The translations under genes and the position numbers were made by a program. The notes under the pieces were generated by a model. It worked only from the letters and a program-made list of their open reading frames with translations, searched no databases and was not told the DNA's origin. This document shows positions 44,307 through 52,994 of a stretch of 64,000 nt of DNA, in pieces. Origin of the DNA: UBA11704 sp964491805 (GTDB lineage: Bacteria; Patescibacteriota; Minisyncoccia; Phycocordibacterales; UBA5272); NCBI GenBank assembly GCA_964491805.1, contig CAZBGU010000001.1, forward strand, positions 1 through 64,000, in the 5' to 3' direction. Within the stretch, counting starts at the first letter, position 1, and every line of letters starts with the position of its first letter.

Positions 44307-44345
44307 GGTTAAAAGTATACGACAACCCTATCATAACAAGAAGAA

Positions 44346-44388
44346 CTTTACAAAGTAAAGCAGCTATTATACACTTTACAAAGTAAAG
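44346..44388. promoter_or_regulatory. twin operators of the HxlR regulator
   Basis: CTTTACAAAGTAAAG occurs twice, at 44346-44360 and 44374-44388, each a perfect dyad CTTTAC/GTAAAG around AAA. The centres are 28 bp apart, close to three helical turns. The second copy abuts TATAAA at 44394-44399, the -10 box of the oxidoreductase, so binding would block RNA polymerase. Confidence 0.85.
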
Positions 44389-44405
44389 TAATGTATAAAT
44401 AAATT

Positions 44406-44828
44406 ATGATCATCAATTTTCATCCAAGAGAGATACCAAGTGTTAAAGGATTAGAGGTTATTGCAGCACTAAATGCCGACAAAAGTCATGAGGTCGTTCA
44501 TGTAACAGATAAAACCGCTGACGAATGGAAAGCTATTATTAAAGGAGAAGAGAAACTTATCCTTGTTGCTCCTACATTTTGGTGGGGGCTTAGCTATGAA
44601 TTTGATAAATGGGCCCAAAATGTTCTTAGTTATGGTTTTGCTTATCAATATAATGCTTCAGATATGCCAGAAGGGCTCCTCAACGGAAGATTATTTGAAC
44701 TTCATACGACACAAGGAACACCGGAGGTGTATGCGGCAGCGCTTCGAGCTAACATGGAACAGCGCCTCAAGGTGGGGGTTTTCGAGTTTTGTGGTGCTCG
44801 TGTGGATGTTCATTTTTACGTCAAATAA
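44406..44828 (+). CDS. flavodoxin-fold NAD(P)H oxidoreductase (140 aa)
   Basis: A short Flavodoxin_2/KefF-like protein. The region LILVAPTFWWGLSYEFDKWAQNVLSYGFAYQY matches the FMN-contact stretch of this family (usually P-x-W-W). At 140 aa it is shorter than the common 180-200, and the N-terminal phosphate loop is altered (NFHPREIPSVKG). It probably reduces quinones or similar electrophiles with NAD(P)H, fitting control by HxlR. The -10 box TATAAA ends 6 nt before the ATG. Confidence 0.8.
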   Translation: MIINFHPREIPSVKGLEVIAALNADKSHEVVHVTDKTADEWKAIIKGEEKLILVAPTFWWGLSYEFDKWAQNVLSYGFAYQYNASDMPEGLLNGRLFELHTTQGTPEVYAAALRANMEQRLKVGVFEFCGARVDVHFYVK

Positions 44829-44844
44829 GAACTATTTTTATGTT

Positions 44845-44879
44845 CGAAAGAAGCGCGGCTGGAGGCCTCGCTTCTTTCG
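44845..44879. terminator. hairpin between oxidoreductase and pilus operon
   Basis: CGAAAGAAGCG pairs with CGCTTCTTTCG (11 bp). The downstream sequence is only partly T-rich, so termination strength is uncertain. Confidence 0.5.
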
Positions 44880-44980
44880 TCTTGGTATACAAAATTCTTA
44901 ATATGTTGTTAATTACTATGGTTTTTTTGGGTGAAGTGTTATACACTTACGAACGTAAGCTATTCTGCAATAAATACACA

Positions 44981-45361
44981 ATGAAAGAAACGGAAAAAAA
45001 GAAAATCCTAATTATAGAGGATGAAAAGCCTCTAGCGCATGCGCTGTCCCTCAAGCTATCTCACGAAGGTTTTGAAGTTGTTACTACAGCAAGTGGGGAG
45101 GAAGGGCTTCAGTTATTAACTAAAGACACATTCAGTCTTGTTCTTACTGATCTCATTATTCCTGGTGTAGATGGTTTTAAGGTTCTAGAAACAATACAGG
45201 ACAAAAAAATAAAGGTACCGGTTATTGTCATTACAAATCTTAATCAAGAAGAAGACAAAAAGCGTGTGTTTGACCTCGGCGCGGCTTCATTCTTTGTTAA
45301 ATCTAATTCTCCAATTTCCGAGATTGTTGAAAATGTTAAAAGTAAAATAGCAAGTTCCTGA
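44981..45361 (+). CDS. single-domain response regulator (126 aa)
   Basis: A receiver domain alone: KKILIIEDEKPLA (acidic pocket), LVLTDLIIPGVDGF with the phospho-acceptor Asp, VPVIVITNL (Thr) and AASFFVKSNSP (Lys). No output domain. It stands 24 nt before pilB, while a matching soluble histidine kinase ends the pilin operon at 53141, suggesting a CheY-like control of pilus activity. ATG 44981 is used since upstream in-frame starts fall in the oxidoreductase region and lack the fold. Confidence 0.9.
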   Translation: MKETEKKKILIIEDEKPLAHALSLKLSHEGFEVVTTASGEEGLQLLTKDTFSLVLTDLIIPGVDGFKVLETIQDKKIKVPVIVITNLNQEEDKKRVFDLGAASFFVKSNSPISEIVENVKSKIASS

Positions 45362-45385
45362 TATACTCTTAAGTAAGAACCACCT

Positions 45386-47056
45386 ATGAACATTGACACC
45401 AACAACATAAAAGAAATTCTAATCACTGGGAATTATATCAGTGAGGAGGATGCACAAAAAGCAGAAGATATTGCAAAGAAAAATAGTATCTCTTTTATCG
45501 AAGCATTGTTGCGCGAAGGTGTTGTAAATAGTGACATAGTTGGACAGGCTACAGCTGAAAGTTTCAAAGTTCCATATTCCGATCTTAACTCTGCTGCAAT
45601 TAGTGCTGATCAGGTGCGTAAGATTCCAGAAGAGGTTGCAAAAAAGTTGCGAGTAGTTCTCTTTAACGATGAAGATGAAGAGGAAGTTGTCATTACAACC
45701 AATAATCCACTTCAAGATGGATTAGTTAAAGAGCTGCAGCCTCTCTTTAAAGGAAAGAAAATAAAAATTACATATTCTCTGCCAGAGGACATTGATAGTT
45801 TTTTTGTTTTCTACGAGAAGCCGCTTGATACCAGATTTTCAAAAATCATAGCAGAATCTGATCGTGTTGCTCCAGAAATTCTTGAGGAGATTTTTGATGA
45901 TGCAATTACATACAAAGCATCTGATGTTCACTTTGAACCGCAAGCACGAGTTATTGTGATTCGTTTCCGTGTTGATGGTGTGCTTCACGAAGCAGGCCGT
46001 CTTCCAAAAGAAAATTATGAAAATGTTTTGAACCGAATTAAAGTTAAAAGCGCACTTCGCATTGATGAACATTATTCTGCGCAGGATGGGTCACTCCACT
46101 ATGATGGTAAAAATGGAATTTCTGTGGATATGCGTACATCAATTATTCCAATTGTTGAGGGCGAGAAAGTCGTACTCCGTATTCTTGGTTCGTACGTTCA
46201 GGGTCTTACTTTTAATGATCTTGGTCTAACTCCAAAAAATCAAGAGCTTCTTCGTGAAGCCGCAGATAAGCCATTCGGCATGATTCTTGTTGTTGGACCT
46301 ACTGGTTCAGGAAAGACTACAACGCTTTACTCTCTTCTTAAGATGCTTAATACTCCTGATACAAACATTACCACAATTGAAGATCCGGTCGAGTACAAGG
46401 TTCAGGGTCTTAATCAGATTCAGGTAACACAAGCAACTGGCCTTACATTCGTCCGTGGTCTGCGCGCAATCGTGCGACAAGATCCAGATATTATTCTTGT
46501 TGGAGAAATCCGTGACCTTGAAACTGTAGAGATTTCTGTTAATGCTGCGCTCACTGGTCATCTCCTTCTTTCTACTTTCCATGCCAATGATGCAGCAACA
46601 GCAATCCCTCGTCTTCTTGATATGGGGACAGAGCCATTTCTTCTTTCCTCAACGATGAATCTTATTATTGCCCAGCGACTTGTTCGTAAAATTTGTGATC
46701 ATTGTAAGGTTAGTGTTGTTAAGAAGCCGTCAGATTTTGATACACCACAATTAAAAGGGGTGCGTAAGTATCTTCCTGCGAAGAATCTTACTCTGTATGA
46801 GGGTAAGAAATGTGAAGTGTGCGGTTTTACGGGGTATAAAGGTAGAACTTCGATTTATGAAGTGATTAAAGTTACCCCAACAATGCAAGAACTGATAGTA
46901 AAACGTCCGTCAGCTCAAGAAATCTGGAAGCTAGCACGCAAGGAGGGTGCCAGGTCGGTGTTTGAGGATGGTCTTGAAAAGGTGAAGAATGGTATAACTT
47001 CTATTGAAGAGCTAGTCCGTATTGCTCCTCCGCCAGATCGTGCTTTTGATGAATAA
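45386..47056 (+). CDS. pilB: type IV pilus assembly ATPase PilB/GspE
   Basis: The hexameric ATPase that drives pilus extension. The N-terminal MshEN/T2SSE-N domain (residues ~1-150) is followed by ASDVHFEPQ, Walker A GPTGSGKTTTLYSLL, the Asp box TTIEDPVEYKVQGLNQIQV, Walker B DPDIILVGEIRDLETVE, and the His box LSTFHANDA. The four-cysteine zinc site is CDHCK plus CEVCGFTGYKGR. Normal length, 556 aa. It heads the pilus operon after the response regulator; pilC follows with overlapping frames. Confidence 0.95.
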   Translation: MNIDTNNIKEILITGNYISEEDAQKAEDIAKKNSISFIEALLREGVVNSDIVGQATAESFKVPYSDLNSAAISADQVRKIPEEVAKKLRVVLFNDEDEEEVVITTNNPLQDGLVKELQPLFKGKKIKITYSLPEDIDSFFVFYEKPLDTRFSKIIAESDRVAPEILEEIFDDAITYKASDVHFEPQARVIVIRFRVDGVLHEAGRLPKENYENVLNRIKVKSALRIDEHYSAQDGSLHYDGKNGISVDMRTSIIPIVEGEKVVLRILGSYVQGLTFNDLGLTPKNQELLREAADKPFGMILVVGPTGSGKTTTLYSLLKMLNTPDTNITTIEDPVEYKVQGLNQIQVTQATGLTFVRGLRAIVRQDPDIILVGEIRDLETVEISVNAALTGHLLLSTFHANDAATAIPRLLDMGTEPFLLSSTMNLIIAQRLVRKICDHCKVSVVKKPSDFDTPQLKGVRKYLPAKNLTLYEGKKCEVCGFTGYKGRTSIYEVIKVTPTMQELIVKRPSAQEIWKLARKEGARSVFEDGLEKVKNGITSIEELVRIAPPPDRAFDE

Positions 47057-47066
47057 TATCGCATAC

Positions 47067-48392
47067 ATGTCTACGTCAATCATCAAAAAAAAGATATCAG
47101 AAAAAACTGAAGCGAACACCAAGAAAGAACAAAAACCACAGAAAGAAAAGAATGTTACAAAGAGTCAATCAAAAGAGACAGCTTCTTCTTTTGATGTTTC
47201 TCTTGTTTCTGGAGAAGTAAAACCTGTTCCTGTTCCAAAAAATGCAACCAAAGAGGAAAAGGTAACCATCTCTGAGCCTGTGAAGGCAACACCGGCACCT
47301 CAGCGTAAGATCGCAGAAGAAAAAAAATTGTCTACATTTGGTCTCAGTAAGGAGCGCGATCAGTTCATTGAAAATCTGAGCATGCTTGTCATGTCTGGAA
47401 TGTCAATTATTGGAGCTCTTTCATCTATCATCAAACAAACCAAGTCGCCAGGAATGAAAAAAATTCTTGAAAGAATGTTACTTGAGATTGAGTCAGGTTC
47501 TCCTGTGTGGAAGTCACTTGATAAAACAGGTTTTTTTAAAGGGTATACAATTTCCCTTATTCGTCTCGGGGAAGAGTCTGGCAATTTTGCTGAGAACCTC
47601 AAAGTCGTTGCGCTTGAAGAAGAAAAGGATCGTGAGTTTAAATCAAAAGTCCACTCAGCTCTTATGTACCCTGTTTTCGTGCTCGTGCTAACGAATGTTG
47701 TCGGTATTGGTATTTCGTGGTTTATTTTGCCTAAATTGGCAAAAATTTTCTTTGACCTTAAACTCGCGCTACCTCTTATTACGAGAGTATTGATTGGTTT
47801 TGGTCTTTTTCTTAATAAGTATGGGCTTATAGCTGTTCCTGTAGCGGTTTTCTTCATAGGTATTATCGTCAATATTCTTTTTTTTGGTAAAAAAACCAAA
47901 TTTCTTGGTGAGTATATAATTTTCTCTATACCAGGTATTAAGACATTACTTATGGAGGTTGAGGTGGCTCGTTTTGGATATCTGCTCGGCACCCTTCTTG
48001 AGGCTGGGTTACCTGTGACGAAAGCAATTGATTCGCTAGCAGGCGCATCTGATGTCATCCGATACAAGAAATTTTATTTGTATCTAAAAGACTCGATTGA
48101 TATGGGGAATTCGTTCCAGAAAAGTTTTGCTGGCTATAAAAATATCGACAATCTCATACCGCAGCCAATTCAGCAGTTAATTGTCTCTGGTGAACAGTCT
48201 GGCAATCTTAATAAAACACTTATTAAGGTCGGCCAAGTGCTTGAAGCAAAGTCAGACACGACAACAAAGAATCTCACTATTATTATGGAACCAATTTTGC
48301 TTGTTATTGTGTGGGCGGGTGTAGTGTCTGTTGCATTTGCGGTAATACTTCCTATTTACAGTCTTGTCGGTAATCTTAACGGTCTTAAATAG
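47067..48392 (+). CDS. pilC: type IV pilus inner-membrane platform protein PilC/GspF
   Basis: Two T2SSF domains with the repeated pattern FIENLSMLVMSGMSIIGAL / SGNFAENL and ARFGYLLGTLLEAGLPVTKAIDSL / SGNLNKTLIKV, and four or so membrane helices. The first ~90 residues are a Lys/Glu-rich extension. ATG 47067 is chosen over a start at 47022 inside pilB; TAATAT at 47053-47058 precedes it by 8 nt. It anchors PilB and the pilin assembly site. Confidence 0.93.
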   Translation: MSTSIIKKKISEKTEANTKKEQKPQKEKNVTKSQSKETASSFDVSLVSGEVKPVPVPKNATKEEKVTISEPVKATPAPQRKIAEEKKLSTFGLSKERDQFIENLSMLVMSGMSIIGALSSIIKQTKSPGMKKILERMLLEIESGSPVWKSLDKTGFFKGYTISLIRLGEESGNFAENLKVVALEEEKDREFKSKVHSALMYPVFVLVLTNVVGIGISWFILPKLAKIFFDLKLALPLITRVLIGFGLFLNKYGLIAVPVAVFFIGIIVNILFFGKKTKFLGEYIIFSIPGIKTLLMEVEVARFGYLLGTLLEAGLPVTKAIDSLAGASDVIRYKKFYLYLKDSIDMGNSFQKSFAGYKNIDNLIPQPIQQLIVSGEQSGNLNKTLIKVGQVLEAKSDTTTKNLTIIMEPILLVIVWAGVVSVAFAVILPIYSLVGNLNGLK

Positions 48393-48397
48393 TCAGT

Positions 48398-48847
48398 ATG
48401 AGACATATCAAAGTATCACATAAAGGTTTTACACTTCCTGAGGTTTTGCTTTCAGTTGCACTGCTAACAATTATTGGTGGGATGAGTATTCCAATGTATC
48501 GTGTCTTCATGGTTCGTGATGAATTGGACAGTGCAGCAACAACACTAGCGCAGAACCTGAGACGTGCACAGATGCTTTCCCGCTCTTCGTCTGGGGATAT
48601 GACATGGGGTGTTCATGTAGGGGTAGGGAGTATACTTATCTATAAAGGATCAAATTACGTTCTTCGAGATTCTTCATTTGATGAGAACACGTCTATCCCG
48701 ACAACGATTGTTCCAACCGGTACAACAGAGGTCACCTTTTCAAAGGTAACGGGTTTACCTTCGGCGACAGGAACGTTCACACTTACTTCGCAAGCTAATG
48801 AAAAACGAACTATCACAATCAATGAAAAAGGAACGGTTGACTACTAG
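48398..48847 (+). CDS. GspH/FimT-like pseudopilin (149 aa)
   Basis: The type III signal is HKGFTLPEVLLSVALL: cleavage after Gly, methylated Phe, Pro in place of Ile/Val at +4, and Glu5. The C-terminal body is short and beta-rich (GSNYVLRDSSF, VTGLPSATGTFTL). It starts 5 nt after pilC and overlaps the start of the next pilin by 26 nt. A minor pilin that primes or tips the pilus. Confidence 0.88.
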   Translation: MRHIKVSHKGFTLPEVLLSVALLTIIGGMSIPMYRVFMVRDELDSAATTLAQNLRRAQMLSRSSSGDMTWGVHVGVGSILIYKGSNYVLRDSSFDENTSIPTTIVPTGTTEVTFSKVTGLPSATGTFTLTSQANEKRTITINEKGTVDY

Positions 48848-51116
48848 GAGTGGTTTTTTGTTGGTTGAAGTTATACTCACAAGTGCTTTATTCTTTCTTT
48901 TTGTAACTGCATTCGTTGGCGTATTGTATTACGCAATACAGTCGTCATCATTTGCAGGTGACCGGTCACGCGCTGTGATGCTTGCTGAAGAAGGCCAAGA
49001 AGCTGTAAGGAGTATCAAAAATGCTAATTTTTCTAATCTTACAGATGGGACGTATGGTCTTACTTTTTCGGGTAATACGTGGAGTTTCTCAGGAACACAA
49101 GATATTTCTGGTGCTTTTACTCGTAAGGTTATTATAACTACACCATCAACAAATAGAAAAAATGTTGAAGTTGTTGTCTCGTGGCAGCAGACTCCAGATA
49201 GAGTTGGAAGCGTTAGTATTCCTGCGCGTTTTTCAAACTGGAGAACGATTCTTAATCCAGGAGTTGGGGTTACGGTAACAAGTGTTGTCATTAATCATGG
49301 TCAGTCAAAAAATGTTAATGACTTTGCACCGTATAAAGTTGGAACGACAACTGTAACATTGGCTTCTTCTACTATCTTTTCTCCCGGCACATATGTAGTC
49401 ACCGCTGCTACAAGTTCTAACTATACACAAACATTTAGCGGGGACTGTAATGTGAGTGGTCAGCTTACAATTACTGCAGGAGCAGCTAAGGTGTGTACTA
49501 TTACGTACGAAGAAAAACTTGCATATGTAACACTTACTAATACTGTTATTAATCACGGCAGGACAAAAACAACTGCTGATTTTGCTCCGTATAAAGTTGG
49601 ATCGACTACGGTTACTTTGGGAGCGACGACGCCTATAAATTCCGGATCTTATTCTATTAGTGAAACAACAGATGTTAATTATAACCTAACATTTACAGGT
49701 GACTGTTTTACTAATGGTACTATCACACTTAATCCTGGCAGTAACACAACATGTGCGCTAACAAATGAGGAAATAATAACAGGGGGCGGAGGGGGAAGTC
49801 AGTCACTTGCTGGAATTATAATTTATGGGGACGGCACTAATATTCCCAAGTATAGAACCTTCAACCATGTAACAAATGTATTTAGTGCAGAGACTGGGAC
49901 GTTTGTTGCGACAGTCGGGCCAACTTGGCTTATACGAACATCCCCAACACAGCACATTGCTCTTGCTGGGTACTATGACTCTACTGCGACACTTACGATT
50001 ATGTGTTTTGACGGAATAACGTGGACACAAGAATTTCGTGCAGCGTCAGGTGGTGTTGGTAATCGTCATCGTTTTGATATTGCTTTTGAAAAGACATCCG
50101 GCGACGCAATGGTACTTTTTAGTAAAGGGAACAATATTCTTGGGGCACTTGGGTATAAAACTAAAACAGGCGGGACCGGTTGCGGAGCTGGCTGGGCAGC
50201 AGAACAGACCCTTACCCCGCAGAGAACGACAAATGATATTATGTACGTAAAACTTGCGCAAGATAGACGTGCTGGCTCAAACCTATTAGCTGCCACATGG
50301 GTTGATATTAATGAAGATATTTCAGCTAAGATATGGGCTGGCTCAGCTTGGGTAAATGAGCCTTCATCTGTTACGGATAATAATCTTGAAAAGGTCACCA
50401 CTTCTCACGATATTGAGAATATGGATATTGAGTATGAGTCTTTGTCAGGAGATCTCATGCTTGTTTGGTCAAATGCCCTAGGTAATAATGGTACTAATGG
50501 TGCTCGTTATAGAACATGTAATGGTGGTATAGCTATGTGTACATGGGGGGCAGTGACAACACCGCCATCGTTTCTTGATGATGCAACGAGTCTTGACATT
50601 GCTGCAAATCAAAATACTGACGAGATGGTTTTTGCATCGATTGGTAATGCTGGGGGAGATCTACAGTTAGGGTATTGGAATGGAAATGGATGGACAAATA
50701 CTGCAAACGTAGACACATCATGTACTGTTCCGTATACTGCATCAAAGCTTGTTTCTACGGGTTGGCTCACGCTTGGAAGCACAACACGATCTATTGTGGT
50801 GTATTCTGACCTTAGTTCTACTGCTATTAATTGGTACACTGGTAACGCTGGAGTCTTTACGCGACAAGCTGACTTTGTCCCAACTAGTCCAGTTGCTTCA
50901 CCTCGCGGGTATATGGATATCCACATGAACCCGCGAGATCAGTCTCAACTCATGTATCTTACTTCTGATAATAATAGTGATCTATTTGCAAAGCGTCTTA
51001 TGTTAACAGGGACATCAACGTTTACGTGGACTAATTCTGATGGTGGTTCGGCACTAGAGACAACGCTTCCACAGATTATTTCTTCCCCATTTTCATTTGC
51101 CTTTTGGCAACAGTAG
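48822..51116 (+). CDS. very large minor pilin, adhesin-like (764 aa)
   Basis: The N-terminus is a prepilin (RSGFLLVEVILTSALFF; cleavage after Gly, Glu5), then the pilin stalk to about residue 145. Two tandem modules of roughly 80 residues follow, each with INHG..K...DFAPYKVG.TTVTL and ending in CTITYEE/CALTNEE (49270-49775). After GGGGGS, residues about 330-764 form a large Trp- and Asn-rich beta domain with repeated short strands (YWNGNGWTN, WAGSAWVN, FDGITWTQ) that suggests a beta-propeller. This would sit at the pilus tip as a binding head. ATG 48822 directly precedes the prepilin leader. Confidence 0.85.
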   Translation: MKKERLTTRSGFLLVEVILTSALFFLFVTAFVGVLYYAIQSSSFAGDRSRAVMLAEEGQEAVRSIKNANFSNLTDGTYGLTFSGNTWSFSGTQDISGAFTRKVIITTPSTNRKNVEVVVSWQQTPDRVGSVSIPARFSNWRTILNPGVGVTVTSVVINHGQSKNVNDFAPYKVGTTTVTLASSTIFSPGTYVVTAATSSNYTQTFSGDCNVSGQLTITAGAAKVCTITYEEKLAYVTLTNTVINHGRTKTTADFAPYKVGSTTVTLGATTPINSGSYSISETTDVNYNLTFTGDCFTNGTITLNPGSNTTCALTNEEIITGGGGGSQSLAGIIIYGDGTNIPKYRTFNHVTNVFSAETGTFVATVGPTWLIRTSPTQHIALAGYYDSTATLTIMCFDGITWTQEFRAASGGVGNRHRFDIAFEKTSGDAMVLFSKGNNILGALGYKTKTGGTGCGAGWAAEQTLTPQRTTNDIMYVKLAQDRRAGSNLLAATWVDINEDISAKIWAGSAWVNEPSSVTDNNLEKVTTSHDIENMDIEYESLSGDLMLVWSNALGNNGTNGARYRTCNGGIAMCTWGAVTTPPSFLDDATSLDIAANQNTDEMVFASIGNAGGDLQLGYWNGNGWTNTANVDTSCTVPYTASKLVSTGWLTLGSTTRSIVVYSDLSSTAINWYTGNAGVFTRQADFVPTSPVASPRGYMDIHMNPRDQSQLMYLTSDNNSDLFAKRLMLTGTSTFTWTNSDGGSALETTLPQIISSPFSFAFWQQ

Positions 51117-51121
51117 TACGT

Positions 51122-51634
51122 ATGAATATCCTTAAAACACAAAAAGGCTTCACCTTGGTGGAAATGGTGCTTTATGTTGCGCTCTGCTCTCTTCTACTTC
51201 TTTCTTTATCTGGTTTCACATCGTTTCTTTTAGAGACCAAAACAAGAAGTCAAGCTATTAACGAAGTTAATCAACAAGGTTCGCAAGTAATGTCACTCAT
51301 TGTACAGACTATTAGAAACAGTAAAAGTGTAGAATCTCCACAGTTTGGACAAAGCTCTTCAACGCTTTCTGTAACAACATCAAACCCATTACTTAACCCT
51401 ACGGTTTTTTTATTAAGCACCACCACTCTTGTTGTTAGTGAGGCCGGTAAAACTTCAATTGCGCTTACTAATTCTCGAGTAGCAGTTTCTTCTCTATTAT
51501 TTCAAAATATTTCTTCAACATCTTCATTAGAGAAGAATATCAGAATATCATTTACGATTGACGCAGTTAACAAAAGCGGTAGAGGAGAGTATTCGTATAC
51601 AAAAACGTTTAATGGTAGTGCTATAATTCACTAA
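51122..51634 (+). CDS. PilW-like minor prepilin (170 aa)
   Basis: The type III leader QKGFTLVEMVLYVALCSLLLL gives a clean prepilin peptidase site with Glu5. The body is Ser/Thr-rich and beta-stranded. ATG 51122 is 5 nt after the stop of the large pilin gene and is preferred to the earlier in-frame start at 51104. Confidence 0.88.
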   Translation: MNILKTQKGFTLVEMVLYVALCSLLLLSLSGFTSFLLETKTRSQAINEVNQQGSQVMSLIVQTIRNSKSVESPQFGQSSSTLSVTTSNPLLNPTVFLLSTTTLVVSEAGKTSIALTNSRVAVSSLLFQNISSTSSLEKNIRISFTIDAVNKSGRGEYSYTKTFNGSAIIH

Positions 51635-51644
51635 TCAAACTTTG

Positions 51645-52058
51645 ATGAAAAGTATATCAGTAGAAAAATACAGAACAGTAAGAAAGGGGTATATTGCATT
51701 GCTTTCAGTTATATTTATTTCAGCAATTGGTGTCTTGATTATGCTTTCTGTTATTGCGTCAGGAGTTGATGCGTCTAAAACCGACTATGTATCTCAACAA
51801 TCAGGACAGTCAAGAGCGATGGCTTCTTCGTGCGCAGAAGAAGCTTTACAGAAGATACTCGAAACAGGCACGACGTCAAGTGTAGGGACACTTACTATAG
51901 CTTCTGGGACCTGTACATATGTAATAAGCTCGGTCGGTGGTTTGCACGTTGATTCGACTGGTGTTTTTGGATCTATCACATCAAAGGTAAAAGTAGTAAT
52001 TTCGACAACATCCCCTTCAATTGTCTTATCCTCATGGTCAGAAGTTGCAGACTTCTAA
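51645..52058 (+). CDS. PilX-like minor pilin protein (137 aa)
   Basis: RKGYIALLSVIFISAIGVLIML is a prepilin-like N-terminal helix with Tyr after Gly and no Glu5, as in PilX/GspK-type pilins. Two cysteines (SSCAEEAL, GTCTYV) fit the family disulfide. It closes the minor-pilin group; a separate promoter for the major pilins follows. Confidence 0.8.
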   Translation: MKSISVEKYRTVRKGYIALLSVIFISAIGVLIMLSVIASGVDASKTDYVSQQSGQSRAMASSCAEEALQKILETGTTSSVGTLTIASGTCTYVISSVGGLHVDSTGVFGSITSKVKVVISTTSPSIVLSSWSEVADF

Positions 52059-52074
52059 AACCATAATTGTCTGC

Positions 52075-52201
52075 TATACTGAAAAGGTAGGTCAGCAAGG
52101 GTTATTCCTTCTGCCGCTCGGGTGTTAAAACCTAAAAGTGTTTTTATTATTTAAAAGTTAAATTAGTTTCGAATACAGCTATATCGTATTCATTATATTT
52201 T
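52075..52201 (+). promoter_or_regulatory. promoter and structured leader of the major pilins
   Basis: TATACT at 52075-52080 would start a transcript near 52087 with a leader of about 115 nt, unusually long for this genome. The leader has a GCAAGG/CCTTCTGC-type hairpin and a G-rich stretch near 52088-52130. A second -10-like TATATT at 52194-52199 lies too close to the ATG to act alone. No known riboswitch is recognised. Confidence 0.45.
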
Positions 52202-52518
52202 ATGAAAAAAATACTACGCAGTCAGAAGGGATTTACACTTATTGAAATCCTCCTTGTGGTTGCAGCTATCGCTATTCTTGCAGGTATCGTTATCGTGGCT
52301 ATTAACCCAGCTAAGCAGCTTGGCGACACACGTAATGCTTCAAGAAATTCAGCTGTAAACACAATTCTTAATGCCATTACACAGTATTCAGTTGACAATA
52401 ACGGTATCCTTCCGTCTGGAATTACCGCAACTTCGACAGAAATCTGTTCTTCATCTGTAGCAACATCATCATGTACAGGTCTTGTTGACCTTTCTGTTCT
52501 TACAGCTGGTGGTAAGTA
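52201..52518 (+). repeat. 318-nt perfect direct repeat, unit 1 (5' part of pilin 1)
   Basis: Identical base for base to 52677-52994. It covers the start codon and the first ~105 codons; divergence begins abruptly with many synonymous and some amino-acid changes. Confidence 0.95.
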
Positions 52519-52657
52519 CATTACTGCTATTCCAGATGAACCACAGAAGACCAATCCTAACGGAGCTGGTTATACAGTTTCTAAGAATGCAGCTGGTCGT
52601 ATCACCGTGAGTGCACAGTTCCCAGAAAGTGGTGCTGTTATCTCGGTAACACGCTAA
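52202..52657 (+). CDS. type IV major pilin, copy 1 (151 aa)
   Basis: Leader KKILRSQKGFTLIEILLVVAAIAILAGIVIVAINP: perfect class III signal with Phe1 and Glu5 and a long hydrophobic helix, then LGDTRNASRNSAVNTILNA and a globular part with two Cys (EICSSSVATSSC). The first 318 nt (52201-52518) are identical to the second copy downstream, after which they diverge. Confidence 0.93.
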   Translation: MKKILRSQKGFTLIEILLVVAAIAILAGIVIVAINPAKQLGDTRNASRNSAVNTILNAITQYSVDNNGILPSGITATSTEICSSSVATSSCTGLVDLSVLTAGGKYITAIPDEPQKTNPNGAGYTVSKNAAGRITVSAQFPESGAVISVTR

Positions 52658-52676
52658 ATAAACAGAACTAGAATTA

Positions 52677-52994
52677 TATGAAAAAAATACTACGCAGTCA
52701 GAAGGGATTTACACTTATTGAAATCCTCCTTGTGGTTGCAGCTATCGCTATTCTTGCAGGTATCGTTATCGTGGCTATTAACCCAGCTAAGCAGCTTGGC
52801 GACACACGTAATGCTTCAAGAAATTCAGCTGTAAACACAATTCTTAATGCCATTACACAGTATTCAGTTGACAATAACGGTATCCTTCCGTCTGGAATTA
52901 CCGCAACTTCGACAGAAATCTGTTCTTCATCTGTAGCAACATCATCATGTACAGGTCTTGTTGACCTTTCTGTTCTTACAGCTGGTGGTAAGTA
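52677..52994 (+). repeat. 318-nt perfect direct repeat, unit 2 (5' part of pilin 2)
   Basis: The second copy of the repeat at 52201-52518, in direct orientation, offset by 476 bp. Confidence 0.95.

Noticed and set aside
47360..48067. Minus-strand frame of 235 codons opposite pilC
   Set aside because: Shadow of pilC, which has clear T2SSF motifs and operon context.
48870..50400. Frames on the minus strand within the large pilin gene
   Set aside because: Shadows without start signals; the plus-strand protein has prepilin leader and repeated modules.
52201..52994. Direct repeats considered as a CRISPR-like or mobile repeat
   Set aside because: Both units are coding 5' parts of pilin genes; there are only two copies and no short repeat-spacer pattern.
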